DNA from: an uncultured Aquimarina sp.
GTDB lineage: Bacteria > Bacteroidota > Bacteroidia > Flavobacteriales > Flavobacteriaceae
Reading direction: 5' to 3'
DNA length: 64,000 bases
Assembly (NCBI GenBank): GCA_947500545.1
Contig: CANMSO010000004.1
Span: forward strand, 62,001 to 126,000
Shown here: piece by piece, positions 54,521 through 62,502 of the stretch
How positions within the stretch are numbered: the stretch's first letter is position 1
How the letters are laid out: every line of letters begins with the position of its first letter
The notes under the pieces: generated by a model
What the model saw: only the letters and a program-made list of their open reading frames with translations
The model's database searches: none
Told to the model about the DNA's origin: nothing
Made by a program: the position numbers and the translations under genes

Positions 54521-55081
54521 TTATTTGTTGTATAGCGTTCTTATCTCATCCAGAGTGGATAAAAAAACACTGTTATCAGACATTGCGTTGGCAACCACGA
54601 GACTTCCTTGTACTTTAATCAAGATTTCTTTTGCTCTTGCCATAGCTTCCTGCTCATTAAATCCAAAATCTAGTCCCAGTTTTGCAAAGTGCATAATCCA
54701 TCGGGTCATCTCTGCTTTGATTTCTTCTCCAAAAATCTGCATCCCCGATTCCATAGATAATGCTCTTAAAATACAGGTTTCGTTACCTTCGTCATACATT
54801 TCTGTGATAATATCTAATCCTTTATCTAATCGTTCTTTTGCTGATATTTTCTTGTTTTCCAACACAGGGTAAAGGTTATTTTTTAACCATTCTGAAGAAT
54901 GTGACAATACGGCCAATCCAATCTCCTTCTTACCATCAGGAAAGCGGTGATAGAGACTTGCCTTTTTTAAACCAGCTCCTTCGGCAAGTTCATTAAGACT
55001 GGCTCCTTCGTACCCTTTTTCTCTAAACACCTTAAATAGGCCCTCTATCAATTGTCTATCTTGTACTTTAACTGGTCTCAT
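54521..55081 (-). CDS. TetR-family transcriptional repressor
   Basis: This 186-residue regulator starts at 55081 (MRPVKVQDRQLIEGLFKVFR); a start at 55099 adds six residues. The TetR HTH is at about 10-50 (GYEGASLNELAEGAGLKKAS, then LYHRFPDGKKEI). The ligand-binding helices follow, with a Cys near residue 92 (NETCILRAL). Two nearly identical palindromes flank the gene, at its own promoter and at the hydrolase promoter, supporting autoregulation plus control of the hydrolase. Confidence 0.93.
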   Translation of the reverse strand: MRPVKVQDRQLIEGLFKVFREKGYEGASLNELAEGAGLKKASLYHRFPDGKKEIGLAVLSHSSEWLKNNLYPVLENKKISAKERLDKGLDIITEMYDEGNETCILRALSMESGMQIFGEEIKAEMTRWIMHFAKLGLDFGFNEQEAMARAKEILIKVQGSLVVANAMSDNSVFLSTLDEIRTLYNK

Positions 55082-55111
55082 AATGACACAAATATACAAA
55101 CAAATAGTTTT

Positions 55112-55129
55112 TTACCAAACGTTCGGTAA
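55112..55129. promoter_or_regulatory. TetR operator 2 (autoregulatory)
   Basis: TTACCAAACGTTCGGTAA differs from operator 1 by one base and lies 30 bp before the tetR start. It may also affect the divergent serine-hydrolase gene at 55243. Confidence 0.8.
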
Positions 55130-55242
55130 TTAATTAACCCGCTTTTAACAAAACCCTTTTAGTAATTAGAGAATCGCTGGTCTTCTGGAAAAGTGTAACA
55201 AACACAAATTATGATACTCTTTATAAAAATCAAAGTATAATC

Positions 55243-56358
55243 ATGAAAACTACTCTAAAAAAATCAATTCATTTTGTTGTATTGGCTATTCTACTTATTA
55301 GTATCATTTCTTGTAAAAATGAAGTAAAGGAATCTAATTCTAATTCCTTTCAAACGTTTAGCGCACAAAATATTTCCTTTACAGAAATGGATCAATTTCT
55401 AAAATCTCAGATGGATTCGTTAGGGATTCCCGGCCTATCTATTGCAATTATTAATGATTCAAAAGTTGTTTACCATCGTGCACTGGGATTAAAAGATATT
55501 GATACTCAGGAAAAATTAAACGAAAAAACACTTTTTGATGCTGGTTCTACATCCAAAACACCATTTGCCTATCTTACCCTAAAAATGGTCGAACAAGGGA
55601 TTTTAGATTTAGACACCCCATTATATACCTATTTACCTTATCCAGACATCGCTCATGACGAACGTTATAAACTTATTACAGCTCGTATGGTATTGAGTCA
55701 TACTTCTGGTTTTCCGAATTGGCGATTTTTTAATGAAGACGGAAAATTGGATATTAAATTCACCCCGGGAACGGCGTTTCTATATTCAGGTGAAGGATTT
55801 GAATACTTGGCAGATGTGCTAGCGCATTTAAAAAATGTAGACCGTAATGATCTTCAAAAACTTTTTGAAAACGAGGTTGCTGCACCTCTAAAAATGGATA
55901 ATGCGTATTACACCTGGAATGATTATGTAACCGCACACAGAGCATCAGGTCACTTTGAAGGAAAAGTAAATCCTGGTTGGGGAGCTACAGAAAAGAAACC
56001 AGATTTTAGAGCTTCATACAGCCTACAAACCGAAGCGATAAGTTATGCAGGATTTATTATTGGGTTGATGGAAGAAAAAGGCTTAGAAAAGAAAACATTT
56101 GACGAACTATTTAAAATACATGTTGAAAACCCCGAAGAAGACGAAGGTGACAGAATAGATGACCGTTCTTGGGGGCTTGGGATCACTGTAAAACCAACTA
56201 TCTACGGACCTTTATACGGGCATAGTGGTGGTAATTTAAGTTTTACCTGTGACTACAAATTTTCAAGAGAGAAAAAGATCGGATATGTGTTTTTTACAAA
56301 TTCAGAATTTGCATCTGAGTTTGAAGAAAAACTACTACCCTTTCTTATAAAAAAATAA
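55243..56358 (+). CDS. Class C beta-lactamase-fold serine hydrolase lipoprotein
   Basis: This 371-residue lipoprotein (lipobox IISC, Cys about 23) has a beta-lactamase/D-alanyl-D-alanine peptidase fold. The nucleophile motif STSK is in DAGSTSKTPFAY near 102-105, a tyrosine motif YSGEGFEYL lies near 181-189, and the third motif is GHSGGN near 326-331 in place of KTG. It may hydrolyse esters or peptides; resistance to beta-lactams is not implied. It is divergent from tetR, with operator 2 between them. Confidence 0.88.
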   Translation: MKTTLKKSIHFVVLAILLISIISCKNEVKESNSNSFQTFSAQNISFTEMDQFLKSQMDSLGIPGLSIAIINDSKVVYHRALGLKDIDTQEKLNEKTLFDAGSTSKTPFAYLTLKMVEQGILDLDTPLYTYLPYPDIAHDERYKLITARMVLSHTSGFPNWRFFNEDGKLDIKFTPGTAFLYSGEGFEYLADVLAHLKNVDRNDLQKLFENEVAAPLKMDNAYYTWNDYVTAHRASGHFEGKVNPGWGATEKKPDFRASYSLQTEAISYAGFIIGLMEEKGLEKKTFDELFKIHVENPEEDEGDRIDDRSWGLGITVKPTIYGPLYGHSGGNLSFTCDYKFSREKKIGYVFFTNSEFASEFEEKLLPFLIKK

Positions 56359-56393
56359 TCCGAGTTTAGACTTGGCCACTAGTCACAGACTAG

Positions 56394-56492
56394 GAGTATC
56401 GTGGGACGTATCAACTTGTTGTTAGTGATGGTGTGGTACTACAACCTAAAATAGATGGTTTGTTTGAATCCATTAATATACCTTACAATTAG
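56394..56492 (+). pseudogene. Possible C-terminal gene remnant
   Basis: An open stretch of 32 codons without a start begins after a TAG and reads EYRGTYQLVVSDGVVLQPKI, then DGLFESINIPYN and a stop. It resembles the C-terminal segment found in some serine hydrolases (Y-x-G-x-Y repeats), so it may be a decayed end of a neighbouring gene. Evidence is weak. Confidence 0.22.
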
Positions 56493-56525
56493 ATTTTGGT
56501 ATATAATTTGCTGCTAGATCAACCT

Positions 56526-57095
56526 ATGAGAACAATTTTAGCATGTATAGTATTCTTGATTAGCTCTGTATTTGTGTATAGTCAAGAATCAAAATTTCTT
56601 GATGGGTATGTTGTTACTATTTCCCAGGATACCTTATTTGGAGGTATTAAAGATCGAAAATTAGGATGGGAAGATGAGTTAACAAACAAAATACATATCA
56701 AACTAGATAATGGCAGGGTTAAAAAAATCAAGAAAAAAGCGATTGTCGTTTATAAAAGAGGTAGCGAAGTCTTTGTGAGAACCCAGATAAAAGAACAACT
56801 CCCAATACTAAAAACTAAAGTCGATTCAGAATATTTTCTGGTCAAAATAGTATCTGGTTCTGTAGAAGTCTACAAACATTATTTTAACGATCAAGATAGT
56901 GGGATAATTGATGTTGTCTTTCTCATTAGATCAAAGGATGCTAATCTTTACAAAAGGCTTCCCTCCTTAGGTTTTAAGAAGATTTTGAGAACCCATTTTA
57001 AAAATCCTGCTTTTACCCAGAAGCTAAAACAGAACAAATATCGATATGCCGATATTCCCACATTAGTACATGAATTTAATCTGAGTACATATTAA
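56526..57095 (+). CDS. Secreted hypothetical protein
   Basis: This 189-residue protein has a signal peptide (about 1-20, MRTILACIVFLISSVFVYSQ). The start at 56526 is preferred to a TTG at 56496. The body is rich in charged beta segments (GYVVTISQDTLFGGIKDRKL near the start; KIVSGSVEVYKHYF near the middle). No recognised domain; similar short exported proteins are frequent in Bacteroidota. The gene's 3' end overlaps the small minus-strand open frame by a few bases. Confidence 0.7.
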   Translation: MRTILACIVFLISSVFVYSQESKFLDGYVVTISQDTLFGGIKDRKLGWEDELTNKIHIKLDNGRVKKIKKKAIVVYKRGSEVFVRTQIKEQLPILKTKVDSEYFLVKIVSGSVEVYKHYFNDQDSGIIDVVFLIRSKDANLYKRLPSLGFKKILRTHFKNPAFTQKLKQNKYRYADIPTLVHEFNLSTY

Positions 57096-57205
57096 TGATA
57101 AGAAACGTGTAGGTAATAGGTGATCATAAACCAAAAAATGATCATGAAACCTATTGCGTTTTGTATTGCTTTATTTTTCCTTGATTTGGTCGTTTGCATT
57201 TTCAT
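57092..57205 (-). CDS. Possible 37-residue single-TM peptide
   Basis: An ATG frame of 37 codons reads MKMQTTKSRKNKAIQNAIGF, then a hydrophobic MIIFWFMITYYLHVSYH and a stop. A basic N-terminus followed by one hydrophobic helix is typical of small membrane peptides. No family recognised. It is convergent with the secreted protein gene, overlapping its stop. An inverted repeat, TGATCAT...ATGATCA, lies within it. Confidence 0.3.
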   Translation of the reverse strand: MKMQTTKSRKNKAIQNAIGFMIIFWFMITYYLHVSYH

Positions 57206-57428
57206 ACCTGTTAATTTTATATTCACTTTATTAGTATAAATAGTACTATAAATGTTACATCTTCTATTTAAAAAAGGGATCGCCTTTATTAATTGTCACG
57301 GTTATGCAAAACCGTTGGTGATGAATTTTTACAGGTTAATTTTCTGTTTGGTCAGCATCTTTTGTAATTACGACGAGATTGGGGTATAATTGATTACAAC
57401 GTAATTGCGATTTTTTTCAATCTTGTTT
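57206..57428. other. Non-coding remainder of the 57.1-57.4 kb gap, with a hairpin
   Basis: After the small peptide frame, this AT-rich stretch has no gene. CACGGTTatgcaAAACCGTTGGTG at about 57298-57321 forms an imperfect hairpin (ACGGTT with AACCGT). TACAACGTAATT at about 57399-57410 resembles the ACAACGTT boundary seen in the cassette-like run that follows. Confidence 0.35.
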
Positions 57429-57692
57429 TTATTCATTTGTTTTTCTTGAGTTCAGTTCTGTTTTTATTTTCTTCATAGAAACGAACTGTATAGGAAGCAT
57501 TGCACCACAGGAAATAGCAACAGCAAATAATGCAATAAATGTTGATTTATTATCTTTCATTATGAATCCATAAGTAGTTATCGATACCAAAAGTGTTAAT
57601 ACCACAATTAGGGCAATGCTAATAGCTTTAATCAAATTCAGATTAGTTTGTAATTCTTCGGTTGTTTTGTTTTTCAAGTCGTTATTTTTCAT
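57429..57692 (-). CDS. Small two-TM membrane protein
   Basis: This 87-residue protein has two hydrophobic helices (about 22-43 and 51-71) and a charged N-terminus (MKNNDLKNKTTEELQTNLN). Homologous short proteins are widespread in Flavobacteria, often with the misleading label redox-active disulfide protein 2. No function can be assigned. It begins the run of small minus-strand genes with repeat-bearing spacers. Confidence 0.7.
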   Translation of the reverse strand: MKNNDLKNKTTEELQTNLNLIKAISIALIVVLTLLVSITTYGFIMKDNKSTFIALFAVAISCGAMLPIQFVSMKKIKTELNSRKTNE

Positions 57693-57748
57693 CTTGGTTC
57701 GTTTTTTACTTGTGACAACGGTTAATGTAAAAAGTCGTTTTAATGCTT

Positions 57749-58270
57749 TTATATAATGTTGTGGGTAGTTTTTATCTCAGTTATTCTTGCTAAATGATGA
57801 TCGTCGTGTTCGGCTACAAACAAAAATAAATCCATTGTTCTCATTGGTTTTTTTAGTCTCGGATGTAGGGCGGTTTTGTATACTTCCTTTTCTTTCAATT
57901 CAATTAATTTATCCAAAGTTATTTTCCGTAAATCCTGAAATTGTGATAGCAAATTATTAATGTCTGTTTTATTGTGTAGCGCTATGTCCGTCTTTTTATT
58001 TTCCAAATCAGTCGACCTTAAATATTCCTTATTTGCCAATATGTCGTCAAGTCGTCCTTGCCACAGCGGTTCTAAATCAATCAGATGTCCGATATTTTCT
58101 TTTATAGACCATTTTTCACCTGGTTTAACTTCCAACAATTCAGGTGGAATTCGTTCAATTTTAGTTTTTAAACGTATGAAGGTTCCATCAAGTCGTTCAA
58201 TAATTGATGGAAAAATATTCTGCTGAAAGGAAAAATCAAATTTTCGTTCAAACCATTTTATTTGTTGCAT
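57749..58270 (-). CDS. DinB-family protein
   Basis: This 173-residue four-helix DinB-like protein starts at 58270 (MQQIKWFERKFDFSFQQ); 58294 adds eight residues. The metal-binding histidines are visible in ENIGHLIDLEPLW near 60-72 and AEHDDHHLARI near 154-164. The family includes thiol-dependent metalloproteins, for example bacillithiol-type transferases. The substrate is unknown. Inverted repeats lie in the gap on its 5' side. Confidence 0.87.
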   Translation of the reverse strand: MQQIKWFERKFDFSFQQNIFPSIIERLDGTFIRLKTKIERIPPELLEVKPGEKWSIKENIGHLIDLEPLWQGRLDDILANKEYLRSTDLENKKTDIALHNKTDINNLLSQFQDLRKITLDKLIELKEKEVYKTALHPRLKKPMRTMDLFLFVAEHDDHHLARITEIKTTHNII

Positions 58271-58286
58271 AATATTCGTTTTAATT

Positions 58287-58458
58287 ACACACAACGTTAT
58301 AAGTATATGTCGTAGCAGAGCAAAATGTTATCGAGCCCCCCACAAATCTGCGCTGATTTTATAACTTCTATTTCCATAAAATTTAGCGCCATCGCAAAAA
58401 GGAAGTAACCTTTCGATCTGACATTAAATTGCTCTGGTTTAATATATAATGTTACAAG
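58287..58458. repeat. attC-like inverted-repeat spacer between the dinB-like and GNAT genes
   Basis: The gap carries inverted arms: ACAACGTTATAAGTATAT with GCAGAGCAAA at 58287-58327, and the matching AAATTGCTCTG followed by ATATAATGTTACA at 58424-58455. CAGAGCAA and TTGCTCTG pair, and the outer ends also pair imperfectly. The shape recalls recombination or cassette-boundary repeats. A 60-codon frame in it (58297-58479) looks non-coding. Confidence 0.5.
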
Positions 58459-58475
58459 CCGGCAATTTTCAGTAT

Positions 58476-58901
58476 TCAATATCTATATTCCATTCCAGGA
58501 GCATTTTCGGCTCGCTTTTCAAACCCGAACTTTTCATAAAATTTGAACTTCTCCTTAGCTGAAAATAATTGAATATCTCGAATATTATTTCCAGTACATT
58601 TCTCCAATAATCTTTTCAATATTTCACTTCCAATTCCTTTTCCTTGGTAATTAGGAGATATAATTAAATCAACAATTAGTGCGTGATGAATTCCGTCAGA
58701 TATAATTCGACCAGAACCAATCAAGATTCCTTCTGAATATGCAGAAACGGAATACCAACTATTTTCAAGGGCAATATTCAATTCTTCGATTGTGAATTTA
58801 CATACATCATTCCAACCAGTTGAATCAAATAAAGTCCAATACCTATCAATTGGAGGCTTAGTTATTTTGTATTCAACAATTTTCGATAATTCATTTGGCA
58901 T
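58476..58901 (-). CDS. GNAT-family N-acetyltransferase
   Basis: This acetyltransferase is 141 residues from the start at 58901 (MPNELSKIVEYKITKPPIDR). An upstream start at 59060 would read through the neighbouring gene and spacer and looks wrong. The acetyl-CoA site YQGKGIGSEILKRLLEKC is near 87-104, with the preceding IVDLIISP strand. The end FYEKFGFEKRAENAPGMEY is standard. The substrate is unknown. Confidence 0.88.
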   Translation of the reverse strand: MPNELSKIVEYKITKPPIDRYWTLFDSTGWNDVCKFTIEELNIALENSWYSVSAYSEGILIGSGRIISDGIHHALIVDLIISPNYQGKGIGSEILKRLLEKCTGNNIRDIQLFSAKEKFKFYEKFGFEKRAENAPGMEYRY

Positions 58902-58946
58902 TCTTTTAATTCCAGTTTTTATTTTTCTGCTTGCTTGTAACTTCTC

Positions 58947-58991
58947 TTGTATGTTGCGTTTGTTTTCACAGAAAGCACATGCAATATACAA
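58947..58991. repeat. Inverted repeat between GNAT and SRPBCC genes
   Basis: TTGTATGTTGC (58947-58957) pairs with GCAATATACAA (58981-58991) apart from one G-T position, enclosing 23 bp. The second arm is followed by ATTGTTGTAGTG. It is similar in type to the repeat at 58287-58458. Confidence 0.45.
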
Positions 58992-59008
58992 ATTGTTGTA
59001 GTGTGTTT

Positions 59009-59422
59009 TTATTTTTCCGATTCTACATATTTTTTGAAATTCCCAAGTATCGCTTGCCATCCTGCTCGTTGCTGTTCGTCCGTATTTGTACCTTCAGCAT
59101 CAAACGTTTCGCTAACGTTTACTTCATTTCCGTTTTGTGTAAATTCAATATCAACTTTTCGTCCGTCCGACATTTTGTATGAAATCAGTTCTTGGTCAAC
59201 TATTTTATCATAAATTCCGATAAAGTCAAATCCCATACTCCCATCTTTCGCTTCCATTCGCCAAGAAAATTTCCCATTCTGCTTTAAGTCGTTTTCTGCT
59301 TTCGGACAACACCATTCATCCGTTGCAAAATTCCAATTCGTAATGTGTTTTGGTTTAGTCCAATATTCCCAAACCTTGGCAATGTTTTCTTTTACAGAAG
59401 TCGAAACAGTTATTCTATCCAT
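59009..59422 (-). CDS. SRPBCC/AHSA1-family protein
   Basis: This 137-residue START-like protein begins MDRITVSTSVKENIAKVWEY, a typical AHSA1/SRPBCC start, with NWNFATDEWCCPKAENDL near 30-47 and the C-terminal GWQAILGNFKKYVE. Such proteins form a hydrophobic pocket and are often stress-linked, but substrates are usually unknown. It lies in the small-gene run and has its own spacers on both sides. Confidence 0.88.
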   Translation of the reverse strand: MDRITVSTSVKENIAKVWEYWTKPKHITNWNFATDEWCCPKAENDLKQNGKFSWRMEAKDGSMGFDFIGIYDKIVDQELISYKMSDGRKVDIEFTQNGNEVNVSETFDAEGTNTDEQQRAGWQAILGNFKKYVESEK

Positions 59423-59503
59423 AATTTTTAATTTTCTGTTTTTATTCCTTTTATTTAAATCGTTGCAGTAAACTATATTATAATTTAATCGAGTTAAAGT
59501 GAA

Positions 59504-59863
59504 TTAAAATGGGGCATTCTCGTTTACTTTAGATAACAACCATTTAATATCATCTACTATAATATCATTAATATCAATGAATTTTATACGTTTAGCATGT
59601 TTACCTTTCCCGCTAAATTTCAATCTTTCGTGATTTACTTCATCAACATGATGTACATAAAGCATACAAGATTCATCATTTCCTTCCTGAATTCCACATA
59701 GCACATTATTCTTTCCATTTCTTGAATAAAGAACTAATTTTACTTTTGCTCCGCCGACAATGTTTCCTTCAATATTGTTAAAATGAGATTCAATAATTTT
59801 CTTTAATTTATTTCCCATTTCCTTCGCTTTAGAGCTTTTGAATATCTGATTGAAATTCTCCAT
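59504..59863 (-). CDS. DUF1801-like small protein
   Basis: This 119-residue protein of the YdhG/DUF1801-like kind has GGAKVKLVLYSRNGKNNVLC near 37-56, the HHVDEVNHERLKFSGKGKHA stretch and the terminal IDINDIIVDDIKWLL. There is no signal peptide or TM segment. Function unknown. It is the outermost gene of the small-gene run. Confidence 0.75.
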   Translation of the reverse strand: MENFNQIFKSSKAKEMGNKLKKIIESHFNNIEGNIVGGAKVKLVLYSRNGKNNVLCGIQEGNDESCMLYVHHVDEVNHERLKFSGKGKHAKRIKFIDINDIIVDDIKWLLSKVNENAPF

Positions 59864-60212
59864 ATCTTGCTATGTTAGTGAGGTTCGTAAATGCAGCACA
59901 ACAATTGTATATGTGTAAAAGTACACATATTTCAGTTTTATCTTTCTTTTTTAAATCTACAGAACCTATCCTAATTTTTTTGTGTAAAAACTAGGTAACA
60001 CGATTACCTCTCCGATATTGGTCGTGATCGTAATGAGGTATTTCTTTTTAATAATCCTTGTAAAAGTACAGGCCAAATAGGTGTCATTACCAGCAAAGGG
60101 AAGGAATTTATTAAATGTAAGTTACCAAGGAACAGATTACTTCAAAATTAAAATTTTTCGTAATGACGTTACTTTATGTTTTAACATCCCCCAATTCACC
60201 ATGACCAGCAAA
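59864..60212. other. Intergenic region with hairpin and gene remnant
   Basis: This 349-bp gap holds a perfect 9-bp-arm hairpin (ATATGTGTA, 59910-59918; TACACATAT, 59923-59931), just after CACAACAATTGT. An open stretch at 59999-60151 without a start codon reads NNPCKSTGQIGVITSKGKEF and looks like a decayed coding fragment of a protein I do not recognise. Nothing else is seen. Confidence 0.35.
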
Positions 60213-61472
60213 CTAAAAATACTGCCCAATCCCAAATACGAAACCATTGGTAGCATCTTCGGTCACTCCAAACCCATAATCGATTCTAAAAATGGCATTA
60301 AAGATCTTTTTGTGCATAAAGCGGAGACCTGCACCTGGATATATTCTAAAGTTCTGGGTATCTCCAAAATCCCCAAAATCACCTCCAGGATTACGCCAGC
60401 TACCCCCATCTATAAACACGTTGCTTTGCAATACAAACCAGTTTTTCTCATACAATGTATGCCTGTATTCGGTATTTAAAACGATCACACCTGTACCTCT
60501 GTCGATCGTATTTCCTACCCCACGAATATTAAGATTATTGTCTACTGCAAATGGTGCAAACGGTGAATCATCATTTGTCGCCAGACCTAATCTAAGTCTG
60601 TTTGCCCAGTTACCCCTCTTTCCGATTCTATGATAATAGAAAAAGTCATTCCAACCAATAATAAAATCAGGTAAGACGTTTTCGGTGCTTATTACATATT
60701 GTAGGTTTAATGTGCTCTTAAACCCAGACACGTACTGAAAATCATAATCAAGATTGTTATATTCATAAATCAACTTATATAATAACTTATTTACATCAAA
60801 ATCCTGCGGAATTTCTGCAGCAGTAGCTCCTGTTTTATACTCATAATCTTCATTAAAGTAATTCACCCCTGCTTCGATACGGTGTTGAAGATTGAATTGG
60901 TACAGTCCCAAAACCTCATAAGATGTATTATTATACTTATAATCTGCAGTACCATTATCTAAAAAAACAGGTTCTTCAGTAGTAATATTACTATAGTTAA
61001 ACGCCAATCCCAGTTTTTTATTAAATAAAAATGGCGCTCTTAAGTTAGCTCCATAAGAACTGTATATATCATTCTGATACAATCCCCCTAAAGTGATATT
61101 TTGACCAAATAAATTAAACTCATATAAGCCAACTCTAAACGCAAATTCGTCATCATTGGTGGTATAAATATTGGCAGAGGGAATAATGGTAAAGTTTTCT
61201 TCTACACCATAAACCACTTGATATCCTTCTCCTTTTTCATGAACTTGGTAATAGGCATGTGCAATAGACGGCAATCTTTTTAATCGTTTAATATCTTCTT
61301 CAATTTGCAAAGAATCCAATGCACTACCTTGGGTAATTGAACTTAGTTTTGAGATCAAAGAAGTTTTTGTCTTCGTATTTCCCTGAATTATAATTTCAGA
61401 AATAACTTTATCCTGGCTAAACCCTAAACCAATCCCTAAAAAAAGTAGTATTAAAATAGAGTGGCGTTTCAT
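60213..61472 (-). CDS. Omp85/FhaC-like outer-membrane barrel protein
   Basis: This 419-residue protein has a signal peptide (about 1-19), one POTRA-like domain (about 20-95, VISEIIIQGNTKTKTSLISK) and a barrel (about 100-419) with LNTEYRHTLYEKNWFVLQSN and IFRIDYGFGVTEDATNGFVF near the end, finishing in an aromatic (GQYF). The layout is a short BamA/TamA/FhaC-type protein, smaller than BamA because it has only one POTRA. It may handle export or insertion of the operon's envelope proteins (inference). It overlaps the upstream GH113-like gene by 4 bp. Confidence 0.82.
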   Translation of the reverse strand: MKRHSILILLFLGIGLGFSQDKVISEIIIQGNTKTKTSLISKLSSITQGSALDSLQIEEDIKRLKRLPSIAHAYYQVHEKGEGYQVVYGVEENFTIIPSANIYTTNDDEFAFRVGLYEFNLFGQNITLGGLYQNDIYSSYGANLRAPFLFNKKLGLAFNYSNITTEEPVFLDNGTADYKYNNTSYEVLGLYQFNLQHRIEAGVNYFNEDYEYKTGATAAEIPQDFDVNKLLYKLIYEYNNLDYDFQYVSGFKSTLNLQYVISTENVLPDFIIGWNDFFYYHRIGKRGNWANRLRLGLATNDDSPFAPFAVDNNLNIRGVGNTIDRGTGVIVLNTEYRHTLYEKNWFVLQSNVFIDGGSWRNPGGDFGDFGDTQNFRIYPGAGLRFMHKKIFNAIFRIDYGFGVTEDATNGFVFGIGQYF

Positions 61473-62470
61473 TTGTGTGTTGAGTAAAACTCCTTTATTA
61501 TCTTTTCTGATGGTTTATTCTGTATTGTAAACCTATTATTGCTTTCACCCCCTACCTCATCATGATTATGAAACCATTTCCATAAAAATCCTCCTGCAAA
61601 CCAAGGTTCTTGCCAAAACTCTTCGTACAAAGCCGTTAGTGCATTCTTTTGTGCTTCAAAATCTATATTCCCTTCTATCCTGTTAGAATCCCAGGGTTCT
61701 TTACCGGTATAGTGAACACTTCGGTATCCATACTCAGTAAACAAAACGGGCCTATTGACCTTATTATGCAAAGCAATGATATCATTTTTGTGTTTTTGCC
61801 AACCAAGTTTCATTTCTTCTATAGTAGGCGATTTACTGTCTGAAACTGGGAAATATGCATCTACACCTATATAGTCTAACCTATCCCAAAAGGGTGCATT
61901 ATCAAACTGATCCCAGTTTTCTGCATAGGTCAACTTACCCTTGTACTGGGATCTTATTTTAGTAATAAGCTGATCCCAAAACTCTGATCTTGTCTGAACG
62001 AATGTATGCAACTCTGTACCTATACATAGCACCGGCACTTTCATTTCTTCTGCCAGTTCAGCATATAACATCATAAATTGCTCATACGATCTTTCAAAGG
62101 TTTTCCATTCTTCTTCAGAATTCATTTTTATGTTCCCAGTAAACTCTCCTTGCCAAACCCAAATCTGTGGTTTTAGCATTACCTGGATTCCTCTTTCATT
62201 AAGTAGTTCTATGGTTCTTTTAGCACCGTCTCTGCGCTCTCCCCACCATTGCCGTTTTATATTAAAAACCACGTTTGGTGTTTCTAAACTTCTTACAAAT
62301 CCAAAAGGCATGACTGCCGCCCAATTTGCATTCACTTTTACAACGGGGTCTATAGCATCGGCATTAATTTCTCTAGGAGAGCCCACAAAACTAACTCCGT
62401 TGATTTTGGGTTGTTGACCAGAACAATTAAAGAAAATGAAAGATAACAGCAGTAGAAAAAACTTCTTCAT
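61469..62470 (-). CDS. GH113-like TIM-barrel glycosidase lipoprotein
   Basis: This 333-residue lipoprotein has the lipobox FFNCSG (Cys about 16). The TIM-barrel segments QVMLKPQIWVWQGEF, LCIGTELHTF, YIGVDAYFPVS and PVLFTEYGYRS agree with GH113-like beta-mannanase or related glycosidases. The two catalytic acids are probably the Glu of GTELHT near 153 and the Glu of FTEYGY near 247. The true substrate is not known. It sits between the Omp85-like and outer-membrane barrel genes. Confidence 0.8.
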   Translation of the reverse strand: MKKFFLLLLSFIFFNCSGQQPKINGVSFVGSPREINADAIDPVVKVNANWAAVMPFGFVRSLETPNVVFNIKRQWWGERRDGAKRTIELLNERGIQVMLKPQIWVWQGEFTGNIKMNSEEEWKTFERSYEQFMMLYAELAEEMKVPVLCIGTELHTFVQTRSEFWDQLITKIRSQYKGKLTYAENWDQFDNAPFWDRLDYIGVDAYFPVSDSKSPTIEEMKLGWQKHKNDIIALHNKVNRPVLFTEYGYRSVHYTGKEPWDSNRIEGNIDFEAQKNALTALYEEFWQEPWFAGGFLWKWFHNHDEVGGESNNRFTIQNKPSEKIIKEFYSTHK

Positions 62471-62502
62471 TCTTGTTTTTTACCGCTGAAATTACAATTT
62501 TA

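Noticed and set aside
55243..56358. Antibiotic-resistance beta-lactamase
   Set aside because: It has the fold and STSK motif, but lipoprotein sequences with an HSGG third motif are mostly esterase- or peptidase-like; resistance cannot be inferred.
58297..58479. 60-codon minus-strand frame between the dinB-like and GNAT genes
   Set aside because: It coincides with the inverted-repeat spacer and has no family resemblance.
58902..59060. N-terminal extension of the GNAT gene by 53 residues
   Set aside because: It would run through the spacer repeat and into the 3' end of the SRPBCC gene; the start at 58901 gives the usual GNAT length.
60081..60633. Plus-strand frames of 132 and 113 codons across the Omp85-like gene end
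   Set aside because: Antisense to a conserved barrel-protein C-terminus; the start regions lack any signal.
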